Position numbers and translations under genes: made by a program. Positions 6,973-12,829 of a stretch of 12,829 bases of DNA are shown here, one piece after another (the stretch's first letter is position 1; every line of letters begins with the position of its first letter). A model generated the notes under the pieces. The model had not been told where the DNA came from, searched no databases, and worked only from the letters and a program-made list of their open reading frames with translations. The stretch is from CAYMKL01 sp964390805 (GTDB taxonomy: Bacteria; Chloroflexota; Anaerolineae; VGOG01): the NCBI GenBank assembly GCA_964390805.1, contig CAYMKL010000174.1, positions 1 to 12,829 on the forward strand, read 5' to 3'.

Positions 6973-8315
6973 TAGATGCTCTCCTGACGCACATCAATCT
7001 TGCCAGTGACAGCAGTAGTGATGAGGGTGGTACGGTATTCTTGTAGCTTCTCGATGAATTGCTGAGATCTGTCAATCAGAGCGTGCACACCCTCAAGGCG
7101 CTCAGAAATGTGCGCAACGATTTGGTATTGCTCGGATAATGGTGGCGTCACGGTATACATCTCGAAGAAGGAGTCTGGATACAATCTCAGTCGAGATGAC
7201 CATATTCCTTTTGAATGGCGCGTAATTTCACATACATAGGCAGGAGTACGGTACAGAAGATCCAAATACTTGGGGACATACTGAAGAGCGTATTCACTTC
7301 TCAACCTGTACACGTGATAAGACGGACTTACAATGCCTTCGTACTCTGTAACACCTAGTGCCCCCATCCAGGCCCACATCGTGTTGATGACCAAATCACC
7401 TGGATAACAGAGCTTGTATCCCTCCATCGATTCGGCCATAAACATATAGACTTCCTTTTCTGAGCGAGGGGTCACTCCAGTCATGTGAGAAACTGAAAGC
7501 AACTCCTCTTCACCTGTGGTTGATCTCTCGTTGACTTCCTCAAAGATGTTCTTGTTTCTTCTTACTTCCCAGTTGGCTGGGATCTGACCGATAGAGGGAA
7601 TGTCAGAGTCCTTCATCGGCCCAGTAGGATCGAGTCCCTTGGTGACGGCATGGCTGATGAGGGCAGCGCACTTCTCTTGGAGCAGTTCAATGAGCTGCTT
7701 CTGCTTTGCTACCAGCCCGTCGAGCTTGGCCGTCTCCTGGTCCAAGAAGGCAGCGATGGCGCATTGTTCGGAAAGTGGGGGAACAAGAAAGGTAGCGTTC
7801 TCCAGCCAATGCTTACCTAGCCCGTATCGGGTAATACCGGTTGCTGCTACCCTGAACTGGTCATTGATACCTCGTGCAAGGAATGACCGGAATAGGTATC
7901 TGCTGTCGATTACCTCAGGATTTGGCCGGATGAGAGCCAGGTGGTAGCCACAGAGCACCCGTTCAAGATCACCGGGAACGTAGGCTGGAACCGCAATATC
8001 GTCCCAGGTCTCGGAGTCCTTAGTCACTATTATGTCCGTCGCTCTGAGTGAATACTCCCTAATCTCATCGGATGAAGCCGTCGCTTCCATGAACTCAAGC
8101 TCCGGCGTAATGTAATCGTTGTGGTAGACATCAACGTAGTTGCAGAGGCGAACAGGATGCTCGTCCTCCCTTTTGTGCTTGTCCACATTACTGAATTCGA
8201 TCGAAGAGACGTACTTGAGCCGTCTTGCCTCCCAGTGAGCAGGGATCTCTCCCAGCCAGTCAACCCCCGAATCCTTGTACGTCGGATAGGGCTGCCAGCG
8301 ATCGTTCGTACTCAC
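6972..8315 (-). CDS. hsdS: Type I restriction-modification specificity subunit (HsdS)
   Basis: The 447-residue product sets the bipartite DNA target of the complex. It has the classical two-half layout: IPAHWEARRLK (about 25-34) opens target recognition domain 1, which ends at PPLSEQCAIAAFLD (179-192). The central helical spacer (193-222, ETAKLDGLVAKQKQLIELLQ) follows. IPANWEVRR (245-253) opens domain 2, which ends at PPLSEQYQIVAHIS (391-404) and a second helix pair (about 405-436). The paired helices act as the ruler between the two half sites. The GTG start (8315-8313) overlaps the hsdM stop as GTGA, with GGGAGG seven bases upstream. The recognition domains look more AT-rich than the flanking hsdM and hsdR, as is common for hsdS genes exchanged by recombination. 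The target cannot be read from sequence. Confidence 0.95.
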   Translation of the reverse strand: MSTNDRWQPYPTYKDSGVDWLGEIPAHWEARRLKYVSSIEFSNVDKHKREDEHPVRLCNYVDVYHNDYITPELEFMEATASSDEIREYSLRATDIIVTKDSETWDDIAVPAYVPGDLERVLCGYHLALIRPNPEVIDSRYLFRSFLARGINDQFRVAATGITRYGLGKHWLENATFLVPPLSEQCAIAAFLDQETAKLDGLVAKQKQLIELLQEKCAALISHAVTKGLDPTGPMKDSDIPSIGQIPANWEVRRNKNIFEEVNERSTTGEEELLSVSHMTGVTPRSEKEVYMFMAESMEGYKLCYPGDLVINTMWAWMGALGVTEYEGIVSPSYHVYRLRSEYALQYVPKYLDLLYRTPAYVCEITRHSKGIWSSRLRLYPDSFFEMYTVTPPLSEQYQIVAHISERLEGVHALIDRSQQFIEKLQEYRTTLITTAVTGKIDVRQESI

Positions 8316-10351
8316 CCCGCCACCTCCCGTAGCATCTCCACAATCTCCGCCTCCAGTGTGTGGATGTCAGCCTCGATCTCGGCCAATGGGCGCGGTGGCT
8401 CGTATTGGTAGAAGTATCGGTTGAGATTGATCTCGTAGCCCACCTTGCCTACTTCCTTGTCCTTGTGGTCGCGGATGCCCTCGTTGATCCAGGCGTCGGG
8501 TACGTGGGGCAACACCTCGCGGGCGAAGTATTCGTCCACGTCCTCCGCCAGCGGCACGCGCTCGGTGTCTCGCAGGTCGGGGTCGGGCTCAGGGTGGCCG
8601 TGCTTGTCGAGGCAGATTTCGGCCTCCTCGTCCCGCTCGGAGAGCGCGTTGAGGATTGCCTTGCGCAGCGAAGCGGTCAGTTTTACCCTGCTTCGTTTCA
8701 CCGCCGCGTCGAAAACCTCGAGAAACGCCTTTCGGTCCTTGTAGAGCGTGTCGGGCAGGGTTTCCAACATCGCCAGGATCGCCTTCTGCTGCTCACGACC
8801 AGCCGCTTCTTCGATGGCCCTGGCCTCTTGAGCACGCTTGCGGCTCTTGGCCAGGTTCTGGAAGGCTCGCTGTTCCTCCAGTCGAGCAATGCGCTCCGGA
8901 CTGGCCTGGAAGTTGAGCTGCAGTGGGCGCTCTACTCTGATCTTACGGTAGCCAAAGTCGGTGCTCTTGAATATCCTGGAACGCTCACTCCCCTCGAAAG
9001 CTTCATACACAGCAGTGATCTGCGCGATATGCGCCGCACTGATCTCGCGGCGTTTGTCCCCCAGACTCCTGCGCATCGGCTCCCACAGGTCAGAGGCATC
9101 AATGAGCTGCACCTTGCCCCGCCGATGCGGCTCCTTGCGGTTGCTCAGCACCCAGACGTAAGTGGCAATGCCAGTGTTGTAGAAAAGCTGCTCCGGCAAG
9201 GCGACGATGGCCTCCAGCCAGTCGTTCTCCAGAATCCAACGGCGGATTTCGCTCTCGCCGCTGCCCGCGTCGCCGGTGAAGAGCGGCGAGCCGTTCATCA
9301 CAATGGCCACGCGCCCACCGCCCTGGGACGGGGCCTGCATCCGCGTCAGCATGTGCTGGAGGAACAGCAGTTGCCCGTCGCTGATACGGGGCGTCCCCGC
9401 ACCGAAGCGCCCAGTGTAGCCCCGCTCGGCCTCCCGCTGCACCGCCTCGCGGTCCATCTTCCAGTCCTTCCCATAGGGCGGGTTGGCCAACTGGTAGTCG
9501 AAACGCCTGTCGGCGTGCAAGTCTCTGGAGAGCATGCTGCCGAACTTGATGTTCTCGGCGTCGCGGCCGTCCGCGCTCTTGATGTAGAGATCGGACTTGC
9601 AGACAGCGTAGGTCTCGGGGTTCACCTCCTGGCCAAAGAGATGCACGTCGGCCTGGGGATTGACCTCCTCGATGGCCTCCTTAGTGATGATCAACATCCC
9701 CCCCGTCCCGCAGCACGGGTCCGCGACTGTGCGAATGATGTGGGGAGTGCTCAGTTCGTCTCGGTCCGGAGCCACCAGCAAGCTGACCATCAGGCGGATC
9801 ACCTCACGGGGGGTGAAGTGCTCGCCTGGGTTCTCGTTTAGCGCCTCGTTGAACTTGCGGATCAGCTCCTCAAAGATGTAGCCCATCTCCTCGTTGGGCA
9901 CGCGGTCAGGGTGCAGGTCAACAGTCTTGAAGCGCTCCATGACCAAGAACAGCAGCCCGGCCTCATCGAGGCGGCTGATGGTATTGTCAAAGTCAAACTT
10001 CTCCACCACTTCGCGCATGTTGGGGCTGAAGTTGGCGATGTAGGCACGCAGATTGTCGGCCAGATTGGCCGGGTCGGCCAGCAGCAGCTCGAAGGTGTAG
10101 GGCGAGATGTTATAGAAAGCATAGCCCGATGCCCGCCGGAGCAATTGCTCCGGCGGCGTGTCGAACTCGTCCTTGTACTTGTTGTAGGTCTCCAGTACTC
10201 TGTTCTTCGTTGGCTCCAGGACCGAATCAATCCGTCGAAGCACAGTGAAGGGCAAGATCACATCCTGGTAGCGTCCGCGTTTGAAGGTGTCGCGGATCAA
10301 GTCCGCGACGGACCAGATGAAGTTGACTTTTTCGCTGAAGTTATTCATCAT
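8312..10351 (-). CDS. hsdM: Type I restriction-modification DNA methyltransferase subunit (HsdM)
   Basis: This is an adenine-N6 methyltransferase. About 679 residues result from the first ATG of the ATGATG pair at 10351; the second, at 10348, is equally possible. The start MNNFSEKVNFIWSVADLIR is the typical HsdM helical N-terminus; longer frames from 10384 or 10447 add a stretch that overlaps the upstream gene and does not look like the family. Motif I is DPCCGTGGM (about 211-219), binding S-adenosylmethionine, and motif IV is NPPY (about 290-293), the catalytic loop of N6-adenine enzymes. A long C-terminal part (about 480-679), rich in charged helices and ending in EVAG, follows. No good ribosome site precedes the start. 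It overlaps the stop of the upstream membrane-protein gene (ATGATGAATAA), so it is probably translated by re-initiation. Confidence 0.96.
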   Translation of the reverse strand: MMNNFSEKVNFIWSVADLIRDTFKRGRYQDVILPFTVLRRIDSVLEPTKNRVLETYNKYKDEFDTPPEQLLRRASGYAFYNISPYTFELLLADPANLADNLRAYIANFSPNMREVVEKFDFDNTISRLDEAGLLFLVMERFKTVDLHPDRVPNEEMGYIFEELIRKFNEALNENPGEHFTPREVIRLMVSLLVAPDRDELSTPHIIRTVADPCCGTGGMLIITKEAIEEVNPQADVHLFGQEVNPETYAVCKSDLYIKSADGRDAENIKFGSMLSRDLHADRRFDYQLANPPYGKDWKMDREAVQREAERGYTGRFGAGTPRISDGQLLFLQHMLTRMQAPSQGGGRVAIVMNGSPLFTGDAGSGESEIRRWILENDWLEAIVALPEQLFYNTGIATYVWVLSNRKEPHRRGKVQLIDASDLWEPMRRSLGDKRREISAAHIAQITAVYEAFEGSERSRIFKSTDFGYRKIRVERPLQLNFQASPERIARLEEQRAFQNLAKSRKRAQEARAIEEAAGREQQKAILAMLETLPDTLYKDRKAFLEVFDAAVKRSRVKLTASLRKAILNALSERDEEAEICLDKHGHPEPDPDLRDTERVPLAEDVDEYFAREVLPHVPDAWINEGIRDHKDKEVGKVGYEINLNRYFYQYEPPRPLAEIEADIHTLEAEIVEMLREVAG

Positions 10352-11378
10352 TGTTGGTAGAGTGTCCCAAACCCGGGTCGTCATCGCCCCTGACCCTTTT
10401 CCAGAGAGCAAACATGACGAGCAAAAAAGCACCCGGAGCAGCACCAATTGCAGCTCCAGAAGCCACCGTCAGAGCAGTCAGTGTACCATTCCTTGCCCCC
10501 ATGCAAGCGCTTATCAGAATTGCTACACCAATAACAAGCACGGCAATGGCGTGGATGCGGTTGAGTATCTTTGTGTCCCTTTTCTCCCTATGTATCCGTT
10601 GTTGTGTTTTCGGGTTTTTCCAGATCATTTTTCTTACATGTGGTGGCAATGCTCCTTGTTCATCCGTGGGGTCATCTAACAGTATCAACCCTGCATAGAA
10701 AAGGCAAGCAATGAATGCCGGAACGCCTGTTACGATTGCCGAATGCCAGGGGCTATTCGTTTGTTTTGGGGAACTCGTGAGGGAATCTGAAATAAGATAT
10801 GTCCACCCCCCCATAGTTGCCGCGTATACGATTGTCAGTCCAAGGTCATGCCACATCGGAATTATGCCAAAGAGCTTTCGGCGTCGCCTGGGACGGTCAA
10901 TAAACGCACCGCCGCACTTCTTCTTTTCCTCCTCTTCCTTCTCCTTCTCTTTCTTCTCCTCCTCTTCCTCTCCTTTCTTCTTCTCCTCCCCTTCCTTCTC
11001 CTTCTTCTCCTCTTCCTCCTCCTTCTTCTCTTTGTCAAAAGACTCAAACTGGAGGAAAGCCTCGATCAGCTTTGCGCGAACCTGCATACGATCGTACAGC
11101 TCTGTGTTACGTTGATCGTAGAACATGATACCCAGTGTTGCTAGAAAACCTAGCAGGCCTATTGGCAACACTCGTCGAGGATCCTCGAAGATACTTTGAT
11201 CAAGCACTATGATCGCAGAGCCTGTTACGATTGGCAAGAAAGCAAGAAGCTTGAAACGGACGCCTGCCAATTCGTGGAAGTATCCTGCGGTCTGCTCGTA
11301 ATCCAGGCGGAGCTTCTCGAAACGCAGATTCACCTTACCGTTTTGGTTCTCATCATTTGGGCTGTCTCGCTCTGTCAT
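10341..11378 (-). CDS. Six-helix membrane protein with K/E-rich insert, first gene of the type I R-M operon
   Basis: The product is 345 residues, starting at ATG (11378-11376) with GGGGAGGAG six bases upstream. After a polar start comes LRLDYEQTAGYFHELAGVRF, then helices at about 42-59 and 69-87, then LYDRMQVRAKLIEAFLQF. Residues 116-154 contain only K, E and G. Next are a basic stretch RPRRRRK (162-168) and helices at about 176-198, 212-233, 275-293 and 305-325. The basic patch and the K/E segment both fall in the loop between helices 2 and 3, which should be cytosolic. There is no catalytic motif. The stop (10343-10341) overlaps hsdM by 11 bp, so expression is tied to the restriction system. 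The family looks like uncharacterised bacterial membrane proteins. A guard or membrane-disrupting effector role is my inference from position; anchoring or an unrelated role is equally open. Confidence 0.85.
   Translation of the reverse strand: MTERDSPNDENQNGKVNLRFEKLRLDYEQTAGYFHELAGVRFKLLAFLPIVTGSAIIVLDQSIFEDPRRVLPIGLLGFLATLGIMFYDQRNTELYDRMQVRAKLIEAFLQFESFDKEKKEEEEEKKEKEGEEKKKGEEEEEKKEKEKEEEEKKKCGGAFIDRPRRRRKLFGIIPMWHDLGLTIVYAATMGGWTYLISDSLTSSPKQTNSPWHSAIVTGVPAFIACLFYAGLILLDDPTDEQGALPPHVRKMIWKNPKTQQRIHREKRDTKILNRIHAIAVLVIGVAILISACMGARNGTLTALTVASGAAIGAAPGAFLLVMFALWKRVRGDDDPGLGHSTNNDE
10917..11033 (-). repeat. 117-bp uninterrupted homopurine (coding strand) tract
   Basis: Every + strand base from 10917 to 11033 is C or T, so the coding strand is purely A/G: 39 codons for K, E and G only. 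The segment contains a near-duplication: the peptide EEEEEKKEKE occurs at about residues 120-129 and again at 137-146, an offset of 51 bp. Such tracts are prone to replication slippage and can form triplex structures. The trinucleotide-compatible periodicity means most length changes would stay in frame. Confidence 0.9.
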
Positions 11379-11446
11379 GGTATTCTCCTCCCCAAGGTCT
11401 GATGGGCTTCTCTGCTGTCATCGCTCTCTCCGGAGCCCCGCCAAGC

Positions 11447-11501
11447 TAGCACAAAGCCAGAAAAGCCGCCCTCCATTTGCCCAGGAAGCGGCTTTGTGCT
11501 A
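11447..11501 (-). promoter_or_regulatory. Leader element with two competing stem-loops upstream of the R-M operon
   Basis: The arms tagcacaaagcc (11447-11458) and ggctttgtgcta (11490-11501) are perfect 12-bp reverse complements, with a 31-nt interval. Inside the interval, aaagccgc (11463-11470) is the exact complement of gcggcttt (11487-11494), which overlaps the right arm. The shared arm can therefore pair with only one partner at a time. In the minus-strand transcript the inner stem is followed by TTTTCTGG. This is the logic of an attenuator or riboswitch expression platform, although the run of U is short. A 12-bp perfect pair is unlikely by chance here. No known riboswitch class was recognised. 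Confidence 0.5.
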
Positions 11502-11505
11502 CAAT
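11477..11505 (+). promoter_or_regulatory. Possible promoter, + strand
   Basis: TTGCCC (11477-11482), a 17-base spacer and TACAAT (11500-11505) fit a sigma70-type promoter at 4/6 and 5/6. Transcription would start near 11512 and meet the + strand hairpin/T-run at 11545-11579, giving an RNA of about 70 nt. The elements overlap the leader inverted repeat, so the match may be incidental. Confidence 0.3.
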
Positions 11506-11544
11506 TCTCCCAGCCTTCTCCTGGGCGTTTCAGGAGTAGGTCTT

Positions 11545-11580
11545 GGGATTACCAGAGCGGCTACTCTGTAATCCCTTTTC
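11545..11580 (+). terminator. Hairpin with T-run, + strand
   Basis: gggatta plus cagag (11545-11557, one bulged C) pairs with ctctgtaatccc (11564-11575) around a 6-base loop, followed by ttttc. On the + strand this has the form of a rho-independent terminator. In the opposite direction the same stem is the first hairpin of the R-M operon leader, about 14 nt from the predicted transcription start, without a T-run. Confidence 0.45.
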
Positions 11581-11595
11581 TTGTTCGGCTGGCAT

Positions 11596-11624
11596 AGTAT
11601 ATCATGTTTCGCCCTGGTTGGCAA
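11596..11624 (-). promoter_or_regulatory. Promoter of the membrane-protein/hsdMSR operon
   Basis: On the minus strand, TTGCCA (complement of 11619-11624), exactly 17 bases, then TATACT (complement of 11596-11601) match the sigma70 consensus at 5/6 for both boxes. The predicted start is near 11589, about 210 nt ahead of the first ATG. It sits immediately downstream of the preceding operon's terminator, the expected place for an independent promoter. No other promoter of this quality was found upstream of hsdM, hsdS or hsdR. Confidence 0.65.
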
Positions 11625-11630
11625 AAGCGA

Positions 11631-11662
11631 AAAGCCACCGTGCGGTTGACGCAGGTGGCTTT
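11631..11662 (-). terminator. Rho-independent terminator of the antitoxin/membrane-protein operon
   Basis: A 9-bp perfect stem (aaagccacc 11631-11639 with ggtggcttt 11654-11662) continues inward past one bulge as tgcg/cgca around a 5-base loop. In the minus-strand transcript it is followed by TTTTCGCTTTTGCC, and it begins 44 bases after the stop of the 146-residue membrane protein. It is GC-rich and well placed. Confidence 0.7.
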
Positions 11663-11705
11663 CACTCATCATTGGACAACAGCTTCAGGACACACCATCG
11701 AGTTG

Positions 11706-12146
11706 TTATGCGCCGTGCTGAGGAATTACCCTCTTTTTCGATCGCCACCAACACGTCAGGAATAATACTCCAGGAATGGCGATTATCATCCATGTACCAT
11801 AAGGGGCCACAAGATAGCGAGGGAAGTCATGAGTAATCGGCCAATGAATCAGAAGCAGCGGAAGGGTTGCCAGCTGGAAAACGACGGTAATCGCTCCTCC
11901 CAAACCCTCCCAACGCCAGGCGATGCCCAATCCCAGAGCACTCAGAAGCATGAAGAGTGGAGGCAGGTTTTCAATGGCGGGATAGTCCTCCACTGCATGT
12001 GGGTCTGCTTTTCCAGTTGTCACCCAATTCCATGTATAGCCGATGAGCATAAGCAAAGCGATTCCAAAGAGCAAGGCTCCCCAGATTCGGGCAATCCAGC
12101 GTATCCATTTCGTGGTCTTGTTGCCAGCTTCATTAACGTTCGCCAT
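11706..12146 (-). CDS. Four-helix small membrane protein, function unknown
   Basis: The product is 146 residues, starting at ATG (12146-12144) with GGGAGGAG five bases upstream. Hydrophobic helices lie at about 20-41, 59-77, 83-104 and 118-136. The N-terminus is polar and basic (KTTKWIRWIAR) and the C-terminus ends WWRSKKR, both probably cytosolic. Between helices 1 and 2 is a recognisable block (ADPHAVEDYPAIENLPPLF), and between 2 and 3 comes LGIAWRWEGLGG. I associate this pattern with uncharacterised small membrane proteins of environmental bacteria, but I cannot name a family with certainty. It starts 18 bp after the preceding small gene and is last before a terminator, so it probably belongs to the antitoxin operon. 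No catalytic residues are visible. Confidence 0.8.
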   Translation of the reverse strand: MANVNEAGNKTTKWIRWIARIWGALLFGIALLMLIGYTWNWVTTGKADPHAVEDYPAIENLPPLFMLLSALGLGIAWRWEGLGGAITVVFQLATLPLLLIHWPITHDFPRYLVAPYGTWMIIAIPGVLFLTCWWRSKKRVIPQHGA

Positions 12147-12164
12147 GAGCGCTCCTCCCTGATT

Positions 12165-12368
12165 CTAATACGGCACCATCGCGGTAGGGCGGCCAGTTAG
12201 CCAACCTTCCACGCACAGCCGCGCTTCACGCGCCTGCGCCAATGCTGTGAGCAATTCAACGGGTGTCAGGGAAGGCGGAACCGCGCTCTGTTTGTCCCCG
12301 GCGAGGAATGGGACATCCAGAGTGTCAAGCGTGCTGACGAGTTCATCGGGAGAAAGGTGGTAATTCAT
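12165..12368 (-). CDS. Hypothetical protein, 67 residues
   Basis: The start is placed at ATG (12368-12366), giving MNYHLSPDELVSTLDTLDVP. A longer frame from 12398 would overlap the antitoxin stop and adds only MTLRFCCTST. The protein is acidic to neutral and probably helical (SLTPVELLTALAQAREARL), without membrane segments or known motifs. No clear ribosome site precedes the ATG; the gene lies 26 bp after the antitoxin stop and 18 bp before the next gene, so it would rely on coupling within the operon. The tail (CVEGWLTGRPTAMVPY) looks unlike the rest and could be a truncated or replaced C-terminus. It may also be non-coding. Confidence 0.5.
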   Translation of the reverse strand: MNYHLSPDELVSTLDTLDVPFLAGDKQSAVPPSLTPVELLTALAQAREARLCVEGWLTGRPTAMVPY

Positions 12369-12394
12369 TGTGGAAGTACAGCAAAATCGGAGCG

Positions 12395-12643
12395 TCAAGC
12401 ATACACTTCGACCGGAACCTCAATTGCGAACTGTGGCTTGGCATGTTGTCTGTAGATCTCCTTGAAACGATGCTCAATTTGCAGCAGAACAGGGCCTTCG
12501 TAGTAACGTTCTCCGCAACGCAGACAGACTTCACACGGTACGTCTCGTACCACCAGATAGCCGCCTTGTCGCCTATAAATGTACTCGACTCGGCGCTTTT
12601 CAAAATCGGTACCACCACAGATGTGGCAACGTTCTTCGTTCAT
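12395..12643 (-). CDS. YgiT/MqsA-type zinc-finger protein, probable antitoxin
   Basis: The 82-residue product starts at ATG (12643-12641) behind a near-perfect AAGGAGGT site five bases upstream. Two cysteine pairs, C6-x2-C9 (CHICGG) and C40-x2-C43 (CLRCGE), with an extra C37, form the zinc-binding N-terminal fold of the MqsA/YgiT family. VPCEVCLRCGERYYEGPVLL is typical for it. It lacks the C-terminal DNA-binding helix-turn-helix of E. coli MqsA, as do the short YgiT-type proteins usually encoded just downstream of a DUF4258 toxin gene. Here only the first codons of such a toxin seem to remain (12693-12640), and they overlap this start as ATGA. It may thus be an orphan antitoxin. Confidence 0.85.
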   Translation of the reverse strand: MNEERCHICGGTDFEKRRVEYIYRRQGGYLVVRDVPCEVCLRCGERYYEGPVLLQIEHRFKEIYRQHAKPQFAIEVPVEVYA

Positions 12644-12693
12644 GGTGACCTCCTTCCGCTGCGTACTCTGGCTTTGATGGCTTCAATATCCAC
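12640..12693 (-). pseudogene. Remnant of a DUF4258-type toxin gene
   Basis: A GTG start (12693-12691) with GAGAGG upstream opens a frame of 17 codons, VDIEAIKARVRSGRRSP, ending TGA inside the antitoxin ATG. Small DUF4258 proteins that pair with YgiT-type antitoxins commonly begin with a very similar (M/V)DIE-x-I-x-x-V-x-SG segment and end by overlapping the antitoxin. The body of about 70-80 residues, with its histidine and arginine residues, is missing. I infer an internal in-frame deletion that kept the start and the antitoxin's ribosome site. The match is from memory over about 13 residues, so chance or a leader peptide remains possible. Confidence 0.45.
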
Positions 12694-12781
12694 AGCTTAT
12701 CCTCTCAATCGCTAGTAGTGCCTTCCAAGAATTCTGGGCTGGCGCTGAAATATGTCGGGACAAACTGAAATCAGGGCCCAG

Positions 12782-12804
12782 GGTGAACCGTTTGGCGGCT
12801 CACC
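12782..12804 (-). promoter_or_regulatory. Stem-loop in the upstream region of the antitoxin operon
   Basis: In the minus-strand RNA, GGUGAGCCG pairs with CGGUUCACC around a 5-base loop; eight pairs are Watson-Crick and one is a G-U wobble that would be a mismatch on the other strand. It lies about 12 nt after a TATACT box (complement of 12823-12828) at the window edge, the only promoter-like -10 here; its -35 box would be outside the window. The remaining sequence to 12694 shows nothing else I can support. Confidence 0.35.
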
Positions 12805-12829
12805 GGGCAGTGCATTAAGCATAGTATAG

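Larger units (their letters stand above)
11379..11705. other. Intergenic regulatory region (327 bp) between the membrane/R-M operon and the upstream small operon
   Basis: No credible protein-coding frame is present. In minus-strand order it holds the terminator of the upstream operon (11662-11631), a promoter (11624-11596), then a leader of roughly 210 nt with stem-loops at 11575-11545, 11535-11516 (ctcctg/caggag) and 11501-11447, and finally the ribosome site of the membrane-protein gene. A weaker promoter-like pair points in the + direction. Each is listed separately. Confidence 0.75.

Noticed and set aside
8360..9841. Long + strand open frame (493 codons) opposite hsdM
   Set aside because: It lies wholly antisense to a gene with full methyltransferase motifs; its sequence is V/L/G-rich shadow coding caused by high GC in third positions, with no recognisable domain.
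10352..10447. Extended hsdM start giving a 711-residue protein
   Set aside because: The extra 32 residues overlap the C-terminal codons of the upstream membrane protein and precede the standard HsdM start MNNFSEKVNFIW.
10711..11115. + strand frame with a long Ser/Phe or Leu-rich run
   Set aside because: Translation of the antisense of the homopurine tract; not a membrane protein gene in its own right.
1..12829. tRNA, rRNA, insertion sequences with transposase, attachment sites
   Set aside because: No tRNA-like cloverleaf, rRNA segment, transposase or paired attachment repeat could be picked out by eye; weak cases cannot be excluded without a search.

Overview
The window reads as an accessory, defence-type island from a bacterium of moderately high GC. 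Every well-supported gene is on the minus strand, so the gene order below runs from high to low coordinates. The protein families (long pentapeptide-repeat proteins, a secreted tandem-repeat beta-propeller-like protein, a YgiT-type zinc-finger antitoxin, small multi-pass membrane proteins) remind me of Chloroflexota or similar filamentous or environmental lineages. That assignment is an impression from family content only; no rRNA or housekeeping gene is present to confirm it.

Right end (about 12829 to 11630): a small operon. A 17-codon reading frame that looks like the beheaded start of a DUF4258-type toxin gene (12693-12640) overlaps a YgiT/MqsA-type zinc-finger antitoxin (12643-12395). It is followed by a 67-residue hypothetical protein (12368-12165), a four-helix membrane protein (12146-11706) and a rho-independent terminator (11662-11631).

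Centre (11624 to 3904): a good sigma70-type promoter lies just past that terminator. It precedes a leader of about 210 nt with several stem-loops, including two mutually exclusive ones. The leader feeds an operon with overlapping or abutting genes: a six-helix membrane protein with a pure Lys/Glu/Gly insert encoded by a 117-bp homopurine tract (11378-10341), then hsdM (10351-8312), hsdS (8315-6972) and hsdR (6972-3904). This is a complete type I restriction-modification system with all catalytic motifs visible. The membrane gene overlaps hsdM by 11 bp, hsdM overlaps hsdS by GTGA, and hsdS overlaps hsdR by one base, so the four genes look translationally coupled.

Left part (3907 to 1): a possible 23-codon ORF overlapping the hsdR stop; a two-helix membrane protein with a pentapeptide-repeat tail (3780-3100); the C-terminal remnant of a tyrosine recombinase (about 3103-3002), including its nucleophile tyrosine; a six-helix membrane protein (2988-2371); a cytosolic pentapeptide-repeat protein with a TIR-like C-terminal domain (2278-983); and a secreted repeat protein that runs off the left edge (956-1).

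The most interesting points are the membrane protein built into the type I operon, with its homopurine insert and structured leader; the pentapeptide/TIR-like protein as a candidate effector; and two scars (recombinase tail, toxin head) that point to repeated gain and loss of mobile or defence genes here.
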